64,000 nt of DNA, from NCBI RefSeq assembly GCF_019039035.1, contig NZ_JAHNZT010000036.1, forward strand, positions 17,616 through 81,615, written 5' to 3'. The notes under the pieces are model-generated. The model worked only from the letters and a program-made list of their open reading frames with translations, did no database searches and was not told where the DNA came from. The DNA is from Citreicoccus inhibens. Lineage in GTDB: Bacteria > Myxococcota > Myxococcia > Myxococcales > Myxococcaceae. Below, in pieces: positions 8,052 to 17,532 of the stretch (positions are counted from its first letter, which is position 1; every line of letters begins with the position of its first letter). Made by a program: the position numbers and the translations under genes.

Positions 8052-9522
8052 CGGCGTTCACCTGCTCGGTGACCGCCTGAAGCGTCTCGGCCGCGCCGCG
8101 CGTGGCGTCCACGCGGTCGAGCGTGGCCTGCATGAGCCCGGTCAGGTCCGTCACCGCGGTGAACAGCTGCGCCACCCCCGCGGCCTGCTGTCCCACGGTG
8201 GCGGCGATCTGCCGGACGGAGTCCGAGCTGCCGCGCACCATGCCGGACAGCGTGCGCAGGCTCTCGCCGGAGACCTGGATGGCCTCCATTCCGCGACCCA
8301 TGCGCTCGGCGCCGCGTCGCGCCAGCTCCACGACGTCCTGGATGCCCTGGCGCGTGTCATCCACGGCGGAGCGCACCTGCCCCGTGGCCTGCACGGACTG
8401 TGACGCGAGGCTGCGAATCTCTCGCGCCACCACGGCGAAGCCCTTGCCCTGCTCGCCGACGCGGGCCGCCTCGATGGCGGCGTTGAGGGCGAGCACGTTG
8501 GATTGGTCCGCCAGGTCCTTCACCGCCTGCGCGATGCCGGCGATTTGAGCGGTGTGCGTCTCCAGCCCCTGGATGCGCTCGGAGATCTCCGTGGCCTGCG
8601 CGCGGATGTCCGCGAGCGCGCTCACGCTGCTGCTGATGGCGGACTCGGCGGTGGCGCCCACGTCGCCCGCGTCCTCGGTGGTCGCGAGCACGCGCTGCGC
8701 CTGCTGCGCGGCCACCTGCGCTGTCTGACGAATCTCCTCCGCGGTCACCTGCGCCTCGTGGAGCGCCTGCGCCTGGCGACCCAGCGTCTCGCGCTGCGCG
8801 GCGGTGGCGAGCGTGAGGGTGCGCATGGCGTCCTTCAGCGCCTGGGCGGAGCGGGCCAGGGGGCGCACGACGCGCTCCTCCACCGCGCTCCGGGACAGCT
8901 CCAGCCGGGCCTCGCGCTCGGCGGCTTCGCGCAAGTCCCGCTGGCCATGGATGCAGGACACGATGAGGAAGAGGTCCTCGAACACCACCCACGCGGCGTG
9001 CTCCAGCCAGCGCCAGGACTCCGCGCCGTGCGCGCCGAAGATGGACTCCGGCCAGTAGGCGCCGCGCAGGACGTGGTCCGCCGCGACCACGCCACTGAAG
9101 GTGAGCAGCACGCGCCAGTCCCGATAGAAGGCCAACAGCGCCAGCGAGCCGAAGATGTGGAAGTGCGTCTCGATGCGCCCACCGGTCAGGTGGATGAGCA
9201 GCGCGGACATCAGCGCCTGTCCCACGGCGATGACGTGGCGCGTGGACACCCGCCCCGGACGTCCGAGCGCGAGCGCGACGGGCACGCTGCCAAAGAGGAA
9301 GCCCAGCACCACGGCGGCCCACACGTGCTCGTGCACGCGGCTGTCCAGCCCCGACCACGTGCGCGGCGAGACGATGAGCGCCGCCACGATGCCACCCAGC
9401 CACTGCAACCCCATCAGCAGGGCGAACGTGCGGTCGGTGCGGCGGTGCAGGATGCGGGACTGCGCGGTGAGGAACTCCTGCGCGCGCGCTTCCACGTCGA
9501 GGTGGGACAGGCGGATGTTCAT
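8023..9522 (-). CDS. Methyl-accepting chemotaxis protein with multi-span N-terminal membrane domain
   Basis: The 499-residue protein has about six hydrophobic spans in the first 210 residues, for example [19 protein letters not shown], and no large periplasmic loop. The sensor is therefore membrane-embedded. The C-terminal half is a long coiled-coil MCP signalling domain with the conserved hairpin tip [20 protein letters not shown] followed by [15 protein letters not shown]. That tip contacts CheA and CheW. Myxobacteria use such receptors for gliding motility and developmental signalling. The start overlaps by 4 bp (ATGA) the stop of the upstream thioredoxin-like gene, so the two form an operon. 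No CheA or CheW gene is nearby. Confidence 0.9.
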   Translation of the reverse strand: MNIRLSHLDVEARAQEFLTAQSRILHRRTDRTFALLMGLQWLGGIVAALIVSPRTWSGLDSRVHEHVWAAVVLGFLFGSVPVALALGRPGRVSTRHVIAVGQALMSALLIHLTGGRIETHFHIFGSLALLAFYRDWRVLLTFSGVVAADHVLRGAYWPESIFGAHGAESWRWLEHAAWVVFEDLFLIVSCIHGQRDLREAAEREARLELSRSAVEERVVRPLARSAQALKDAMRTLTLATAAQRETLGRQAQALHEAQVTAEEIRQTAQVAAQQAQRVLATTEDAGDVGATAESAISSSVSALADIRAQATEISERIQGLETHTAQIAGIAQAVKDLADQSNVLALNAAIEAARVGEQGKGFAVVAREIRSLASQSVQATGQVRSAVDDTRQGIQDVVELARRGAERMGRGMEAIQVSGESLRTLSGMVRGSSDSVRQIAATVGQQAAGVAQLFTAVTDLTGLMQATLDRVDATRGAAETLQAVTEQVNAVIETYQKPD

Positions 9523-10178
9523 GGCGAGGCGGGCGTGCCCAGCAGGCAGCCAAAGACAGGGGTGGAGGAAGAGGACGCGGGGCGGGAGGCCAGCAGCGCG
9601 CGGATGGCGCGTCCGCCCTCACTGTCTCCCTCGTGTCCCCGCGCGACGGTCAGCCCGCCGCTGAACTGGTGGGTGCCATCCGGGCCGTAGAGGACCACCT
9701 GCCCGGAGGTTTGCGCGCCGAGCCGCCGCGCCATCGCGCCGTCCACGTCCGCGGTCACCTCCACGCCGGGAATGGCGGCGGCCTGGGCCCACAGCTCGCC
9801 GCGCTCCCAGCCTCGCGGCGCCTGCCGCGGAGACCCCACGAAGACGCGCGTGGTGAGGTGCCCGGCCGAGTCCTCCATGAGCCGCGCCAGCTCCGTCAGC
9901 GTGGCCCGCGAACAGGGGCAGCGAGGATGGACGAACACCCACAGCGACCACGCCCCCGGGCGCGTCCGCGCCGCGAGGTCGGCGGGCAGGGTCGAGGGCG
10001 CCGCCTCCGAGGGGCCCGCCGTGAGCGCGTGCACCCACAACGCGCGAGCCCCCGCCGCCGCCGCGAGCCCCCAGCCCACGAGGAGTGCCACGAGTCCCCA
10101 GCGGCGCGTTCGTGGGCGCCATCGCCCCCAGAAGGGGACGCCGCGGACAGGGGATTCGGAAGCGGAGGCGGAAGGCAT
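9519..10178 (-). CDS. Membrane-anchored thioredoxin-like protein
   Basis: The 219-residue protein has a basic N-terminus, one transmembrane span at about residues 28-48 ([20 protein letters not shown]), and then an extracytoplasmic domain. That domain begins with a strand ending in [15 protein letters not shown]. The CPC cysteines sit where thioredoxin-fold proteins have CxxC, but with one residue between the two Cys, so redox activity is uncertain. A later segment [17 protein letters not shown] also fits a thioredoxin fold. It is translationally coupled to the chemoreceptor through a 4-bp overlap, which suggests a sensory or accessory role. That link is an inference from position. Confidence 0.65.
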   Translation of the reverse strand: MPSASASESPVRGVPFWGRWRPRTRRWGLVALLVGWGLAAAAGARALWVHALTAGPSEAAPSTLPADLAARTRPGAWSLWVFVHPRCPCSRATLTELARLMEDSAGHLTTRVFVGSPRQAPRGWERGELWAQAAAIPGVEVTADVDGAMARRLGAQTSGQVVLYGPDGTHQFSGGLTVARGHEGDSEGGRAIRALLASRPASSSSTPVFGCLLGTPASP

Positions 10179-10372
10179 GGACCCGGCTGCGAGGTGGGGA
10201 CAGGGCGCGGGACGGCACTCGCCCAGCGGCTGCGAACAGACCAGAGTGATGGGTCGAGTTCAACCCAGTCGAGCACGCCGACGCACTGGCCGTACGCCTG
10301 GAGGGGGAGCGCGGGGTGCGGCCGAACGGGACCGCCCCGAGGGGCGCGCCGGCTGTTAGGAAGGGGCGCGTC

Positions 10373-11143
10373 ATGAACGACCCCGTCCTGGGTTTCTATG
10401 AAGGGCTGGCCGAGGAGTACCACCTGCTCTTCGCGGACTGGGCCCAGTCGGTGGAGCGGCAGGGCGCGGTGCTGGATGCGCTGCTGCGGCGATCCGGCGC
10501 GCCCCCGCCTCGGCGGGTGCTGGACTGCGCCTGTGGCATTGGCACCCAGGCGCTGGGGTTGGCCGCGCGCGGGTACCACGTCCACGCCACGGACCTGAGC
10601 CCGGCCGCCGTGGCCCGCACGGAGCGCGAGGCCCGGGCCTTCAACGTGACGCTCACCACGGGCATCGCGGACATGCGCCGGTTGGACACGCAGGTGCCGG
10701 GCACCTTCCACGCGGTGCTGTCGTTCGACAATGCGATGTCGCACCTGCTCACGGACGCGGACCTGGACGCGGCGGCGCGCGCCATGGCGTCGCGGCTGGT
10801 GCCCGAGGGGCTCCTGCTCGCGAGCATCCGGGACTACGACGTGCTGCGCGAAGGGCGCCCGCGCTTCACCTCGGAGCGGGTGCTCGACACGCCCGAGGGG
10901 CGGCGCATCCTCTTCCAGCTCTGGGACTGGTCCGCCGATGGCGGCCAGTACACGGTGCACCAGTTCATCCTGCGCCAGGATGGCGGCACGTGGCAGACCA
11001 CCGAGCACACCGGCGTGTACCGCGCGCTCCAGCGCGTGGACCTGGAGCGCGCGCTCACGCGGGCCGGGCTGGTGGACCCTCGCTGGTACACGCCCGAGGA
11101 GACCGGCTTCTACCAGCACATCATCACGGCGCGCCGGCCGTAG
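10373..11143 (+). CDS. Class I SAM-dependent methyltransferase
   Basis: The ATG at 10373, behind an aggaagggg ribosome site, gives a 256-residue cytoplasmic protein. It shows motif I of the Rossmann-type methyltransferase fold (VLDCACGIGTQALGLA), an acidic residue closing the next strand (VHATDLS), and a third motif (FHAVLSFDNAMSHL). The acceptor substrate is unknown. The sequence order resembles glycine N-methyltransferase or UbiE/COQ5-like enzymes, but I would not assign one. Its stop lies 3 bp from the end of the convergent next gene, so the two transcripts probably collide or share a termination region. Confidence 0.9.
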   Translation: MNDPVLGFYEGLAEEYHLLFADWAQSVERQGAVLDALLRRSGAPPPRRVLDCACGIGTQALGLAARGYHVHATDLSPAAVARTEREARAFNVTLTTGIADMRRLDTQVPGTFHAVLSFDNAMSHLLTDADLDAAARAMASRLVPEGLLLASIRDYDVLREGRPRFTSERVLDTPEGRRILFQLWDWSADGGQYTVHQFILRQDGGTWQTTEHTGVYRALQRVDLERALTRAGLVDPRWYTPEETGFYQHIITARRP

Positions 11144-11146
11144 CCG

Positions 11147-12169
11147 TCAGCCGCGCTTCGCCTCGGCGGGGGCGTTGGGGTGTCGTGCCAGCATCAGGCG
11201 CAGTGGGGGCTGACGGCGCACCAGCTCCTGCTTGAGCAGGTGCGCGATGAGGGCGGGGGGCGCCGCGCTCCACCGCGCGATGTTCTGCACCAGCATGGCA
11301 GAGCGATAGGTGCGCCCACACAGGAGCGACGTCGTCTTGCCATCCACGGGCATGCCTACGAGCGCACCCAACGCGCGGCCCTCGGTGTTGAGGATGAGCT
11401 CGGCCTTCTCCTCGGCGGGGCCGCTGGCGAAGCGCTGACGGAGCACCTCGCGCGCGGCGCGGCGCGTGCCCTCGGGGATGTCTCGGTCCACCGTCAGCTT
11501 GTGCTGCTCCAGGAGCCGGCGCGCGCCCCAGAGTCGCCGGAACAGTCCACTGGGGAGCTGGGGATTGCGCACCAGCCATCGGCGCACGCCCACATCCGCC
11601 GCGAACGCCGCGCGCGCGACCACCGCCTCCAACCCCACCGGGTTTCGATGGTGTCGCGCCACGAGCCGCGCATGCGTCAGCCCCACGTGGGGGTTCTCCA
11701 GCACGGCCTTGATGACGGCGGGCACCGGGTCGAAGCACAGCGCGCTCAGGTCCGGCTCCTCCGCCGCGCGAGCCAGGGCAACGCGCTGGTCCTCGGGGAG
11801 CGCGTGCAGGCGCGTCTCGAAGCGCTGGCGATAGGTGACGAGTGCGTCCTCGGGTTCGTCGTCGAGGGGCTCGGAGGCTTCGCCCTCCGCGTCTGCTTCC
11901 GGCTCGGCGGTGAGGAGCAGCTCGGGTTCCGCTTCCGGCTCGGGACGGGGCGCGACGGCGGGCGCGGCGGCATCGGGCACGAGCGCACCCTGGGCGACGA
12001 GCTGCGTGAGGATGGCGTGGATGCGCTCCGTGGGCAGGCCCGTGAGGGCTTGGAGGTCGCGGGCCCGGGTGCGTCCGTCCAGGCGCGACAGCACGAAGCC
12101 CTCTTCCGGGCCGAGCGGAAGGCGCCGGAGGTCCACACCCGGCGCGAGCTGGGGAATCCAGTCGTTCAT
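11147..12169 (-). CDS. Hypothetical protein, winged-helix-like N-terminus and helical-repeat C-terminus
   Basis: The 340-residue protein has three parts. Residues 1-65 (FVLSRLDGRTRARDLQALTG) resemble the small winged-helix module found at the start of many myxobacterial regulators. Residues 66-105 are an acidic, Pro/Glu/Ala-rich linker. The remainder contains repeated helical pairs with recurring ENPHVGLTHARLVARHH-like and RNPQLPSGLFRRL elements, reminiscent of leucine-rich-variant or HEAT-like repeats. There is no signal peptide or membrane span. The function is unknown; a protein-binding scaffold is the simplest reading. Confidence 0.65.
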   Translation of the reverse strand: MNDWIPQLAPGVDLRRLPLGPEEGFVLSRLDGRTRARDLQALTGLPTERIHAILTQLVAQGALVPDAAAPAVAPRPEPEAEPELLLTAEPEADAEGEASEPLDDEPEDALVTYRQRFETRLHALPEDQRVALARAAEEPDLSALCFDPVPAVIKAVLENPHVGLTHARLVARHHRNPVGLEAVVARAAFAADVGVRRWLVRNPQLPSGLFRRLWGARRLLEQHKLTVDRDIPEGTRRAAREVLRQRFASGPAEEKAELILNTEGRALGALVGMPVDGKTTSLLCGRTYRSAMLVQNIARWSAAPPALIAHLLKQELVRRQPPLRLMLARHPNAPAEAKRG

Positions 12170-12259
12170 GCGCCCGCGAGTCTCCCACGGTCAGCGCGGC
12201 ACCGCTCGCTTGATGCGCGGTGCCGTGCCTGGACGGGCTCGGCCGGAGACGCTGGAAGA

Positions 12260-13828
12260 TTACAGGTCGCCCGTGTCGTAGCTGGACGGAACATCGACGT
12301 GGAACATGAGCTCCACGGGGCGTGTCTCGCCCGGTGCGAGCGGGACCTTCCACTCCGCGATGCCGTCCATCTTCGCGAGCGAGTAGCCCGGGGTGGACTG
12401 TGTCTCCAGCTCCACCTTCACGTCCTTCATCTCGGAGACGGGCACGTGCTCGGAGAGCACCACGGTCTCGGGGCTCGGGTGAAGGTTGGTGAGCAGGAAC
12501 CGATACGCGTAGCGGAAGCGCGTCTGGTTGCCCAGGAATCCCTTGCGATACATGACCCCATCCATCACGGTGCGCTGGACGCGGAGCCCTTCGTCCTGAC
12601 CGAAGGTCAGTTCGAACGGAGCGCCCGTGGACACGCGTCCCAGGGAGTGCCGCCCCAAGAAGGCCGAGTCCCGGAAGACGCTGACCTGCCCCGGCAGCAG
12701 CGCGAAGGGCGTGGTGTTCGTCATCCGCGCCACGCGGTAGATGACAGGGCGCAGCTTGGGCACCGTGCGCCAGGAGAACTCCGCGGCGAGCACATGCCGC
12801 CCCAGCGGCACCCGCACCGCCGTCCCGTCGCCGGGAATGGTGGTCACCTCCAGCGCCTCCCACTGCACGGAGAGCCCCTGGTCGATGACGCGCAGGCCTT
12901 TGCCCTCGGATGCGGGCGTCGGGCTGGCCACTTCCGCGTGCTGGGGCGTCGACTCGCGCCGCACCAGCACCGGCTGGGGCTCGGGCTGGCTGTTCGCCAT
13001 GAGATAGATCGGCTCCTGCACGGGCGGTGTGGCGTCCTCGGAGGGGAGCGCGGTGGAGATGAAGATCCGAGCGCCAGCCCAGTCCAGTCCAGTCTCCTGA
13101 CGCACCGTGGCCAGGGTGGTCAGCTCCACGCGCTGGTGCGCTTCGTCCGCGCGCGCCTCATAGGTCGGCACCCAGCTCACGCCGCCCAGCAGCGCGGACA
13201 ATTCCACATGAGGCCGGGATGCGGCGGGGCAGGTGAGCCGCACCTCGACCCGATACTCGCCGCGCGCATCGAGTTCCTGGAGCCGAGCCAGCTCCGTGAG
13301 CGCCTCGGTTCGCTGCGACTCGAGCGCCTGCCGTTTCTCCTCGAGCGACCGGGCCTCATGGATGCCCTGCATGCCCAGCTCGAGCGCGGCGTCGAAGCCC
13401 GCGGCCCAGCCTCGCGAATCTGGCTGAGGGCGGGTCAGCTCCTGCGTGACACGCGCCGCGGCGACGTCCGTGGAGTCGCGCGCGAGTTGCTCCAGGTGGT
13501 GCGTTCGGGCCTGGGGGACGGCCAGCGCGGCCAGCTCCCGGTTCAGGTTCTGCTCTCGGGTCCGCCAGGTCTCCAGGTCGCGCGTCAGCTCCGCGCGGTG
13601 GGGGACGCGCTCGACGGAGGAGCCCACCAGGGAGGCGCCCTGGACCGAGGCGCGGAAGCTCGCCGGAGGGGCCGAGGCGGGCAGCGGTTCGAAGACCACC
13701 GTGGTGGCGCCGTCGCAGGCGACATCTTGCGCCCAGGTCACCTGGGCGCGGTCCGGGTGGACGATGACGGAAGACACGGAGGGCGCGGCGGTGAGCGCGA
13801 GGAAGGGGAGCAGCGGAAGCGCGAACAT
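12260..13828 (-). CDS. DUF4139 (mucoidy inhibitor MuiA-like) exported protein
   Basis: The 522-residue protein begins with a short signal peptide (LPLLPFLALTAAPS). A DUF4140-type strand pattern (VIVHPDRAQVTWAQDV) is followed by a predicted coiled coil from about residue 80 to 175. The C-terminal DUF4139 beta-sandwich includes the element SWVPTYEARADE typical of the family. MuiA-like proteins are envelope proteins of unknown biochemical role; one was described as affecting mucoid phenotype. It lies 10 bp downstream of a longer paralogue on the same strand, so the pair forms an operon and perhaps a hetero-oligomer. Confidence 0.85.
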   Translation of the reverse strand: MFALPLLPFLALTAAPSVSSVIVHPDRAQVTWAQDVACDGATTVVFEPLPASAPPASFRASVQGASLVGSSVERVPHRAELTRDLETWRTREQNLNRELAALAVPQARTHHLEQLARDSTDVAAARVTQELTRPQPDSRGWAAGFDAALELGMQGIHEARSLEEKRQALESQRTEALTELARLQELDARGEYRVEVRLTCPAASRPHVELSALLGGVSWVPTYEARADEAHQRVELTTLATVRQETGLDWAGARIFISTALPSEDATPPVQEPIYLMANSQPEPQPVLVRRESTPQHAEVASPTPASEGKGLRVIDQGLSVQWEALEVTTIPGDGTAVRVPLGRHVLAAEFSWRTVPKLRPVIYRVARMTNTTPFALLPGQVSVFRDSAFLGRHSLGRVSTGAPFELTFGQDEGLRVQRTVMDGVMYRKGFLGNQTRFRYAYRFLLTNLHPSPETVVLSEHVPVSEMKDVKVELETQSTPGYSLAKMDGIAEWKVPLAPGETRPVELMFHVDVPSSYDTGDL

Positions 13829-13838
13829 GCGGAGGTCC

Positions 13839-16001
13839 TCACGGAGACTGGGTCAGGCGCCAGGACTTCGGACGGCGCACGGTGTATTGGAAGGTGATGA
13901 CCTGCTTGCTGGAGGGCGGCAGCACCAGGTGCTCCCAGCGCAGCTCACCCGTCTGCTCATCCGTCCGCGCCGTGGGCTGGGTGGCCACCAGCTTCACCTT
14001 CACGTCATCGCTTTGGCTGAGTGGCCACTGGTCCACCACCTGCACGGGCATGGGGAATGGATAGGGATTGGGAATCTCCAGCGTGACTTCGTAAGCGTTG
14101 ACGTCGTCCTTGGAGAGAAGGCCCTGGGTGGATTGCACGACATGGATTGTGCGGGTGGCGCGGACGGACCGGTCGACTCCGAGCGGCAGGGTGAACGGCT
14201 CTCCGGGAAACATGGGGGACAAGGTCGCGGTGCCCACGGGGTCCGCGCCAACGAAGAGGGCTGCCTGGCCACCCGGCAGCGGGCTGCTCGCGGGGCTCTT
14301 GATGCGAGCGACGAGATAGGCCTCGGTGCTGAGCGACGTGACGAGGTGTCGCTCGACCTCCACGGGCCAGGACTCCGTGCGCAAGGGAAGGGTGCGCTCG
14401 CCCGTGGCGCTGCGCACCGTCTCCGGCAGCGCCGTGGTGAAGCCCAGTTCGTGGCTCGCCGCAAGCGCGGCGGGGAAGTTCGGATCCATGGATGGCGCCC
14501 AGCCGCCTGGCGGGGTGAGATCGATCGGAACCATCACGCGTGGCCTGCTCTCCCAGCCACCTGTCAATCCGGAGACGGTGTAGCTGTGGCCGTTCAGGCC
14601 GAACACGTTCTTCTGATTGTCAGACAGTCCGTCCACGACGTAGCCGTATTCGGGGGTCGTGTTCTCCTGGGGGACGGGGTCGGCGGGTGAGCTTAGGGTG
14701 GCGTTGACCCGAAGAGGATGACCCTCACGTGAAGCGATGCCTGCTTGGAGCAGGACGTCATGGTCGGGCTGGCGGAAGCTCAGCGTGTAGGTGCCCGGTG
14801 GGAGTGCATCGAAGGCGTAGCGCCCCTGCACATTCGTGAGGACCTTGATGGGCTTCGGCACGTCCGCGCCGCGCGCCCCGCCGCCCAGGGCTTGGGCCTC
14901 CACCTGGAGCCCCTGCACGGGCTGGTGGGTGATGACATCGAGGACCGCGCCACTGAGTGGCGGGACGGTCGTGAGCAGAGCGGCGGTTACCTCCTCGATG
15001 GTGACTCGGGGCTCGCGGAACTTCTCGAACTGCCGCCAGAGCTGGGCGCTTTGCACCTCGTCGAGGGAGGGCGCGGCCCGCGGCGGGGCGGGGGTCGGCG
15101 GCCCGCTGATGGGCGGCATGCGGCCCGAGGCGTGGGGGATGAAGTGCTCGGCGCTGCCAATCGTCCACGTGGTCACTTGCGGCAGCGAGGTCGCGGCGGA
15201 GGGCTGCGCCACGCTGAGCGTCAGGATGGATTGCACCCAGTCCTCGCCGGTGTTCTGGACAACGCGCCCTGACAGGGACACCTGGACGCGCTGCTGCCCG
15301 GGTTGGAATTGCAACTCATAGCGTGGCGTCCAGCGGACGCCCTGGCTCACGCGATAGGAGAGGGTGGCCTTCACGCGGCCCTTTCCGGTGAGCAAGGCCG
15401 ACACCTGGATCCGGTCGACCTGCGACTGTTCCTCCAGTCGCTTGGCCTCCTCGAAGAGGCCCGTGGTCTCGCTGTCCAGCGCGCTCCGCTGGGCCTCCAG
15501 TTCGCGCAGGCGCGCTTCGCGCTTCGTGGCCTGGGTGACGAGGAAGTCGGTGGCGGCGCGCCAGGCCGCGGGCGTGGCGAGGGGCTTCGAGACGTCTGCG
15601 GTGAGGCTCGCGGACGAGGGCGGATGGATGCCGCGAAGGGCCTGGAGTTGTGACGCGACGAGGTCCCGCTCGGCGTCCATGCTGACGGAGGACTGGCGCA
15701 GTCGACTCAGCTCGCTCAGGAACCGCTGCGTCTCCTGCCCGGGCAGGTGGTGCTCCGGGAGCTTCGTGTGCGCGATGTCGACGGCGGCGACCACCGCCCC
15801 CGGAGCCTCGACCTGGATGGAGTCGAGGTCGACGCCCGCGGGGAGCAGGGGAAACTCCACGCGCTCGGAGCCCGTGAGGCTCAAGGTCGCGGTGCGGCTC
15901 ACCCTCGCGCTGTCCCGGTAGAGGGTGACGTGGGTGATGGGCGCTTCAGGAGCGGCGTGCAGCAGGCCGCCTACCGCCAGCCCGAGTCCAAGAAGGAGCA
16001 T
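13839..16001 (-). CDS. DUF4139 protein with inserted carboxypeptidase-regulatory-like domain
   Basis: The 720-residue product has a signal peptide (LLGLGLAVGGLLHA) and the N-terminal DUF4140 pattern (HVTLYRDSARVSRTATLSL). A coiled-coil region and the DUF4139 element RWTPRYELQFQPG follow. Compared with its downstream paralogue it carries an insertion of roughly 150-200 residues near the middle. This contains a CarboxypepD-reg/TonB-plug-like fold (PVQGLQVEAQALGGG, then GRYAFDALPPGTYTLSF) and the segment YGYVVDGLSDNQKNVFGLNG. Such inserts are seen in outer-membrane proteins and usually mediate binding. Gene order puts it first in the two-gene operon. Confidence 0.85.
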   Translation of the reverse strand: MLLLGLGLAVGGLLHAAPEAPITHVTLYRDSARVSRTATLSLTGSERVEFPLLPAGVDLDSIQVEAPGAVVAAVDIAHTKLPEHHLPGQETQRFLSELSRLRQSSVSMDAERDLVASQLQALRGIHPPSSASLTADVSKPLATPAAWRAATDFLVTQATKREARLRELEAQRSALDSETTGLFEEAKRLEEQSQVDRIQVSALLTGKGRVKATLSYRVSQGVRWTPRYELQFQPGQQRVQVSLSGRVVQNTGEDWVQSILTLSVAQPSAATSLPQVTTWTIGSAEHFIPHASGRMPPISGPPTPAPPRAAPSLDEVQSAQLWRQFEKFREPRVTIEEVTAALLTTVPPLSGAVLDVITHQPVQGLQVEAQALGGGARGADVPKPIKVLTNVQGRYAFDALPPGTYTLSFRQPDHDVLLQAGIASREGHPLRVNATLSSPADPVPQENTTPEYGYVVDGLSDNQKNVFGLNGHSYTVSGLTGGWESRPRVMVPIDLTPPGGWAPSMDPNFPAALAASHELGFTTALPETVRSATGERTLPLRTESWPVEVERHLVTSLSTEAYLVARIKSPASSPLPGGQAALFVGADPVGTATLSPMFPGEPFTLPLGVDRSVRATRTIHVVQSTQGLLSKDDVNAYEVTLEIPNPYPFPMPVQVVDQWPLSQSDDVKVKLVATQPTARTDEQTGELRWEHLVLPPSSKQVITFQYTVRRPKSWRLTQSP

Positions 16002-16096
16002 GTCGCCACGCTAGGGGCCCGGGCGTGGGACATCCTCACCGGTTCATCATGACTCGCGCATGCCCCACGCATGCCGTGGGATGCGCCGCCGTGGGG

Positions 16097-17038
16097 CTAC
16101 GCGGCGCGTGACGGCGCGCCTTCCAACTCCGCGAGCCGCTCGTCGAATCGGCGGTCCAGCGCGGCGGGGAGCACCACGTTGCGCAGCAGGGACTTGCGCC
16201 GGTCCTGAGGTCCGTAGCGGGTATTCATGACGCGGACCTCCTCGATGCTCAGGTAGGTGCTCTGGTTGCACGTGGTGCAACGGTGGCGCGACACGGAGAT
16301 GCGGAAGTTCGTGCCCATGAGTTCGTCCGAGCTCAGCTCCACCAGGCTCCGCAAGTCGCCCGCGTCGATGAGCGGCTTCACGTCCGTGGCATTCAGTCCA
16401 TGGGCAGACAGGCTGCGGGTGTCGAGCCAGCGGTGGCACGGCTCGCAGAACAGCCGCCTCGCGGCCTCGCGGCCCGCGAACACCGCCGTGCCCATCATGA
16501 CGATTGGCTCCACCACCCAGACGATGGTCACGAAGACGCCCTGCGTGGTCTTCCCCTTGCTGTCCACCCAGCCCGCGGCATTGCGCGCGGAGATCCACTC
16601 GGAGACGAAGTCCGGTGTCAGGCTGCTCAGCAGCAGGTCCCACGACGCGTCGGGATAGGCCTCGCGCAGGTCGAGCGCCAGCGTGCTGGCCCACGACGCG
16701 ACCCATGCCACCAGCGCGGCGACCACGATGAGTCCCCACGCGAACGGAGGACTCCGGCAGGGCGCCCGCGAGATGACGCCCGCGCTCAGCGCGCCGACCA
16801 CGGCTCCCAGCGCACAGGGCAGGACGAACTGCAGGATCTGCAAGGGCAGCACATAGAGGAGCGGTTGATAGAGCGCTCCCAGGAGCACGGTGCAGAGCAG
16901 CAGAACCGGGACGAGCACCGGCATCCGCTGACCGAGGCGGTGAGACGGCGCATAGACAGACAAGGCCATGGGCATTGCGCTCACTCTATTCGAAGCAGTT
17001 CGGCAGGGGGCCGCGTTCCGTGCGGAGAATGCAGTCAT
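16097..17038 (-). CDS. Membrane protein with C-terminal zinc-ribbon-like region
   Basis: The product has 313 residues if translation starts at 17038, which overlaps the FHA gene stop by 4 bp (ATGA). An internal ATG at 16975 is a possible alternative. Four hydrophobic spans occupy roughly residues 38-190. The C-terminal cytoplasmic part holds two Cys pairs, FCEPCHRW and HRCTTCNQS, arranged as in a zinc ribbon. I do not recognise a family. Coupling with an FHA protein, which reads phosphothreonine, suggests a role in Ser/Thr kinase signalling at the membrane; that is inferred from position. Confidence 0.65.
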   Translation of the reverse strand: MTAFSARNAAPCRTASNRVSAMPMALSVYAPSHRLGQRMPVLVPVLLLCTVLLGALYQPLLYVLPLQILQFVLPCALGAVVGALSAGVISRAPCRSPPFAWGLIVVAALVAWVASWASTLALDLREAYPDASWDLLLSSLTPDFVSEWISARNAAGWVDSKGKTTQGVFVTIVWVVEPIVMMGTAVFAGREAARRLFCEPCHRWLDTRSLSAHGLNATDVKPLIDAGDLRSLVELSSDELMGTNFRISVSRHRCTTCNQSTYLSIEEVRVMNTRYGPQDRRKSLLRNVVLPAALDRRFDERLAELEGAPSRAA

Positions 17039-17355
17039 GAGCCCGGAGGCATGTCGCGCACGCGCAGGCCGTAGGGCCCGATGCGAAACTCCGCGCCTTC
17101 GCGCAGCGGACGCCGACCGTGCCCATGCACGCCGTCGATGAACGAGCCCTCCTCGCTGTCATCCACCAGCACGAGCGCGTCGTCCGTGATGCACAGGCGG
17201 ATCGCGAGCCGGGAGACGCGCGCCGAATCGAGGACGACGTCGGCCTCCCAGGAGCGGCCCAAGGTGATTTCCGGCTGCTCGAAGACCTTGCTCTGCGCGG
17301 GCGTGCGCGCGCCTGCGTCCACGGGCCATGACTCCACGATGACGGCGCGCCCCAT
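17035..17355 (-). CDS. Stand-alone FHA domain protein
   Basis: The 106-residue protein is essentially one forkhead-associated domain. It shows the diagnostic order ITLGRSWEADVVLDSARVSR, where Gly-Arg and Ser-Arg are phosphothreonine-contacting positions, followed by VLVDDSEEGSFIDG in place of the usual SxNGT-N loop. FHA domains bind phosphothreonine peptides, and myxobacteria carry many eukaryotic-like kinases. The gene is coupled by a 4-bp overlap to the downstream membrane protein. It is too small to hold an enzymatic domain. There is no T6SS gene near it, so a T6SS role as in Fha1 is not supported. Confidence 0.85.
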   Translation of the reverse strand: MGRAVIVESWPVDAGARTPAQSKVFEQPEITLGRSWEADVVLDSARVSRLAIRLCITDDALVLVDDSEEGSFIDGVHGHGRRPLREGAEFRIGPYGLRVRDMPPGS

Positions 17356-17381
17356 CGCTCGACCTCCGAGGGCCTACGGAT

Positions 17382-17407
17382 AACCCTGCGTCCAGGCAGG
17401 GTTTTTT
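17382..17407 (+). terminator. Intrinsic terminator, plus orientation
   Basis: Perfect 8-bp stem aaccctgc / gcagggtt with a 6-base loop at 17390-17395, followed by a run of six T residues ending at 17407. The T run lies on the plus strand, so it would stop rightward transcription, although no rightward gene ends just upstream. It may block antisense read-through of the FHA operon into the next gene. Confidence 0.7.
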
Positions 17408-17532
17408 ACTCGGGAGCACGCCCCTCGCGCGAGGGCCCGCCTGGGCGCTCGCCCCGAGTGCCTGTCCATGGACACACGGTGGGGCGTGAACCCGGGTTGA
17501 CGCGAGGGGGGAGCCTGGACACAACTTCACGT

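Noticed and set aside
11180..13897. 905-codon open frame on the plus strand
   Set aside because: It is antisense to the winged-helix-like protein and the DUF4139 gene, reads as Arg/His/Gly-rich shadow sequence, and has no domain or ribosome site. Long antisense frames are common at this GC content.
17035..17355. FHA gene as evidence for a T6SS core cluster
   Set aside because: No TssB, TssC, TssK, ClpV or VgrG gene is nearby; stand-alone FHA proteins are common in myxobacteria.
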